From Candidatus Kaiserbacteria bacterium (GTDB lineage: Bacteria; Patescibacteriota; Minisyncoccia; Phycocordibacterales; UBA12088), in the NCBI GenBank assembly GCA_007116405.1, contig SKIN01000034.1, positions 1-16,349 of the forward strand: a stretch of 16,349 nt of DNA, read 5' to 3'. This document shows, one piece after another, positions 14,260-16,349 of the stretch; within the stretch, counting starts at the first letter, position 1, and the number at the start of each line of letters is the position of its first letter. The notes beneath the pieces are model-generated. The model was given only the letters and a program-made list of their open reading frames with translations, was not told where the DNA came from and did not search any database. The position numbers and the translations under genes were made by a program.

Positions 14260-15489
14260 TCAGTCACGTAAACCGACGCCTATAGCATGTGTAAAAACCT
14301 GCAGCCGTACATCTCGTATAGCTTCAGGGGGTATGTCATCCCCTTCGTGAGAAGCGGAAACAAATGTACTGCAGGGTTGCACGGTGAAAGAGCGCTCTTC
14401 TCGCACCCCGGGAGCAAGGTAAGGTTGCGAAAGCAAGGGAATAAGAGCACTGTGCCACCGAGAATCCGCCATGAGGAGGACGAGTTCTGGGGGTGTCACG
14501 CCATCACTTTGCGCAAGTATCTCCTCCTGCACCGCATTGTACCATTCCTCAAGAGCGCCCCGGGCTTCCGCTGACACTCTATGACCATCGCCCTGCGTAC
14601 CTGCCCCACCAACGGTCCCCATGAGTAGCTCCAGCTTGCTCTCTGCCTCTTTTGCACTTATTGCCTTTGGGGCGACGGTGCGCAAGACAATATCCGTACC
14701 AACTGGGACAGTGCGCACGTGCCGCATTATTCCTTTACGCATAGTAACTACGGTAGTTACCTGACCTGACACCTCAATGAATATCGCCTGCGCAGTTGCG
14801 CCACCCCAGAGGGCGGAGTGGTAGAGGTCAGCGAGAAGTCGGGTGCTTGTATATGCTAACGGATGGTGGTGTGGAAGGACGCGTTCTAGTATGGTGCGCA
14901 CCTGCTCGAGAACATTGGAACTAGCAATTGCGTAGTATCCCGTAAGCGCAAACTCATGGACGGTCCTACCTTCCCAGGTCTGTACCGGATAGCCCTCAAG
15001 GAGCAAAGCTTGGTTAAGATGTTCCATGAGCTCGTGAGATCCCATCACATCTTCCCAAGATACAAAGTCTTGTCGCGAAAGCAAATGCGACACACCTTCT
15101 GTGTGAAGTCTATCAAGGGTCTGTCGAGTTACCGTGAATGGTTGCTCCTCTCCGCGCACAGTAGTTGCAACTCCGCCATAGAACCAAGGGGGGGCGAGGA
15201 CGAATGCTACTTCCATGGCAGAGGCATTGAAAGATCGGTCGATGTCGCGTGCCACGGCAAGACCCTCACTTGTTAACGACATACCTAACTCGAGTAAGGT
15301 CGCATACATAGTGCGTTCGTACCTCTCATAGTCACGATATGCTCGATATGGATAGTCGAGCCGAGCATGCCACAGTAATGCGTCACCCGTCGATGTACAC
15401 TTACTCACGCTCACACCCACCGACGTGGCGCCAATGTCAAAAACCGTCCTGTATGCAGGCCCTGTTGACCGTTTGTGACCGTGCCACAT
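14260..15489 (-). CDS. Actin-fold FtsA/PilM-like protein with degenerate nucleotide motifs
   Basis: This is a 409-residue soluble protein. The N-terminus TVFDIGATSVGVSVSK (15-30) is the phosphate-1 loop of the ASKHA (actin/FtsA/PilM) fold, with D18 kept. A second strand-loop IFIEVSGQVTTVVTMRKG (236-253) lies where phosphate-2 should be, but Glu replaces the usual Asp. The adenosine-motif region (336-350) reads LVLLMADSRWHSALI without the Gly-Gly step. It therefore looks like an FtsA/PilM relative that binds nucleotide weakly or not at all. The ATG at 15487-15489 follows a TATACT element by six bases; an open start eight codons upstream would lie inside that promoter. The next gene, 30 bases away, is a single-pass membrane protein. 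A PilM- or FtsA-type scaffold role is inferred. Confidence 0.75.
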   Translation of the reverse strand: MWHGHKRSTGPAYRTVFDIGATSVGVSVSKCTSTGDALLWHARLDYPYRAYRDYERYERTMYATLLELGMSLTSEGLAVARDIDRSFNASAMEVAFVLAPPWFYGGVATTVRGEEQPFTVTRQTLDRLHTEGVSHLLSRQDFVSWEDVMGSHELMEHLNQALLLEGYPVQTWEGRTVHEFALTGYYAIASSNVLEQVRTILERVLPHHHPLAYTSTRLLADLYHSALWGGATAQAIFIEVSGQVTTVVTMRKGIMRHVRTVPVGTDIVLRTVAPKAISAKEAESKLELLMGTVGGAGTQGDGHRVSAEARGALEEWYNAVQEEILAQSDGVTPPELVLLMADSRWHSALIPLLSQPYLAPGVREERSFTVQPCSTFVSASHEGDDIPPEAIRDVRLQVFTHAIGVGLRD

Positions 15490-15495
15490 GCATTC

Positions 15496-15501
15496 AGTAT
15501 A
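15496..15501 (-). promoter_or_regulatory. TATACT -10 element for a leaderless FtsA/PilM-like transcript
   Basis: TATACT on the minus strand lies exactly six bases before the ATG at 15489, the same geometry as for the carboxypeptidase gene. There is no TGn extension and only a weak -35 (TTACCG at 16 bases). No Shine-Dalgarno sequence precedes the gene. Confidence 0.55.
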
Positions 15502-15518
15502 GCCCCGAAGCACGGGGC
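15502..15518 (-). repeat. GC-rich hairpin abutting the -10 element
   Basis: GCCCCG (15513-15518 on the minus strand) pairs with CGGGGC (15502-15507) around a five-base loop. It lies 28 bases after the alaS stop and directly touches the TATACT element of the next gene. There is no T-run on either side, so it is not a standard intrinsic terminator. It fills the promoter spacer and could be an operator or help end the alaS transcript. Confidence 0.55.
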
Positions 15519-15546
15519 GGTAACAGCATGCTTGTACACATGACGT

Positions 15547-16349
15547 TTAGTCGACTCGGAGTATTCCTTTCACCCGGCGGACACCGGCCGATGACGCTTC
15601 TTCTTTCGTTATCACGAAACGCCCTTTGATATCGCCCGTATTTTTGACATGAGGCCCTCCGCACAGTTCTTGTGAATACACGGTCCCATCGTCCGCTTTG
15701 ATCTGATAGACCGTCACCTTGTCCGGATACTTTTCCCAAAAGCTTCCTTCCACCCCTGCCGCCTGCGCTTCCCCCTTATCCATGACGGTCGTGGTCATGT
15801 CAGCGCGCTTTGCTATCGCCTCATTCACGTACGCCTCAACCTTATCGAGGACGTCCCTCGGCACTTTTTCCGGATGTGTGAAGTCAAACCGCGTCCTCTC
15901 GCTGGTGATATTCGAGCCCGCCTGGTGCACATGGTCTCCAAGGTGTGTTCGGAGCGCGGCGAGCATGAGGTGTGTACAGGTATGCAGCATGGTGGTGACT
16001 TCGCCGGCGTCAGCAAGGCCACCCTTGAACTTCTGTTCCGCCCCCTTGCGCGAGAGGGCTTGGTGGTGCGCCATCTCCTTCTCAAAACCGTCAGTATCAA
16101 GGGTCATACCCCGCTCGTGCGCGAGTTCCGCAGTCACTTCTACCGGAAACCCATACGTCGAGAAAAGGAGGAATGCGTCCTTCCCGGAGACAATGTTTCC
16201 ATTAAGCTTATTGAACTCACGCAATCCCCGGCGAAGTGTTATCCTGAACTTCCGCTCTTCTTCCGTGATAGCGCGTTCTATGTCTGATGAACGCTCGGCG
16301 AGCGCCGGGTACGCCTTTCGGTACGGCTCTATCACCGGCCCCACGATGG
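15547..16349 (-). CDS. alaS: Alanyl-tRNA synthetase, 3' part, lacking the C-Ala domain
   Basis: The visible 267 residues run from the end of the catalytic/tRNA-recognition part through the editing domain. Family marks are FLLFSTYGFPVEVTAELA, the editing-site motif HTCTH (HxxxH), HVHQAGSNITSERTRFDF, and the second ligand set CGGPHV. The protein stops at SAGVRRVKGILRVD, right after the editing domain. Most bacterial AlaRS continue for about 150 or more residues with a dimerising C-Ala/DHHA1 domain, which is absent here; the frame ends cleanly in TAA with no sign of frameshift. The 5' part lies beyond the window; the GTG at 16344 is internal, not a start. Editing residues suggest it still clears mischarged Ser/Gly-tRNA-Ala. 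Confidence 0.93.
   Translation of the reverse strand, partial: IVGPVIEPYRKAYPALAERSSDIERAITEEERKFRITLRRGLREFNKLNGNIVSGKDAFLLFSTYGFPVEVTAELAHERGMTLDTDGFEKEMAHHQALSRKGAEQKFKGGLADAGEVTTMLHTCTHLMLAALRTHLGDHVHQAGSNITSERTRFDFTHPEKVPRDVLDKVEAYVNEAIAKRADMTTTVMDKGEAQAAGVEGSFWEKYPDKVTVYQIKADDGTVYSQELCGGPHVKNTGDIKGRFVITKEEASSAGVRRVKGILRVD

Noticed and set aside
16342..16344. GTG as a start of alaS
   Set aside because: The codons upstream stay open to the window edge and the protein here begins mid-domain, so the gene continues outside.
1..16349. tRNA, rRNA, CRISPR, insertion sequences or prophage genes
   Set aside because: Read for on both strands by eye; no cloverleaf-like segments, direct repeat arrays, transposase motifs or phage structural genes were found. 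The baseplate-J-like domain occurs in a cellular membrane protein without phage context.

Overview
The window looks like a chromosomal segment of a Patescibacteria/CPR bacterium, most likely Parcubacteria and plausibly a Kaiserbacteria-type lineage. The grounds are compact intergenic spacing, many 4-11 bp gene overlaps, shortened versions of universal proteins (bL36 without zinc ligands, short uL13, GltX with a reduced insert, AlaRS with no C-Ala domain) and a trimmed infA-rpmJ-rpsM-rpsK-rpsD-rpoA-rplQ-rplM-rpsI block. The lineage call is an inference from gene style, not from a marker search. TGA is used as an ordinary stop (murG, gltX, the FtsA/PilM-like gene), so the standard bacterial code applies rather than the TGA-Gly code of some CPR phyla.

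Layout. (1) 73-6399, minus strand: an envelope operon read mraY > ftsW > murG > gltX > M23 peptidase > DUF3467 protein. Most junctions overlap or nearly touch. It makes lipid I and lipid II, polymerises glycan at the septum and carries a hydrolase-type peptidase, with the Glu-tRNA synthetase embedded in it. (2) 6400-6560: a divergent control region with an extended -10 promoter for mraY and a near-consensus promoter (TTGACA-17-TATTAT) for the plus-strand gene. (3) 6561-8601, plus strand: an unrecognised exported or anchored protein with a strong ribosome binding site, then a membrane-anchored VanY-type D,D-carboxypeptidase. They are separated by stacked inverted repeats and a terminator. (4) 8611-8637: a shared bidirectional terminator. 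(5) 8664-12749, minus strand: the alpha-operon-like ribosomal/RNA polymerase block, including a small rpmJ of 38 codons. (6) 12781-15489, minus strand: a two-gene unit of an actin-fold FtsA/PilM-like protein and a bitopic membrane protein with a baseplate-J-like external domain. (7) 15547-16349, minus strand: the 3' part of alaS, cut by the window edge.

Two themes stand out. First, a TATACT -10 element lies just upstream of several start codons: six bases before the ATG of the carboxypeptidase and of the FtsA/PilM-like gene, eight bases before rplQ, and 14 and 19 bases before mraY and the baseplate-J-like gene. These genes lack clear Shine-Dalgarno sequences, which suggests leaderless or very short-leader transcripts. 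Second, the FtsA/PilM-like and bitopic-protein pair looks like a dedicated cytoplasm-to-surface assembly with degenerate nucleotide-binding motifs. It is the best candidate here for an undescribed system.
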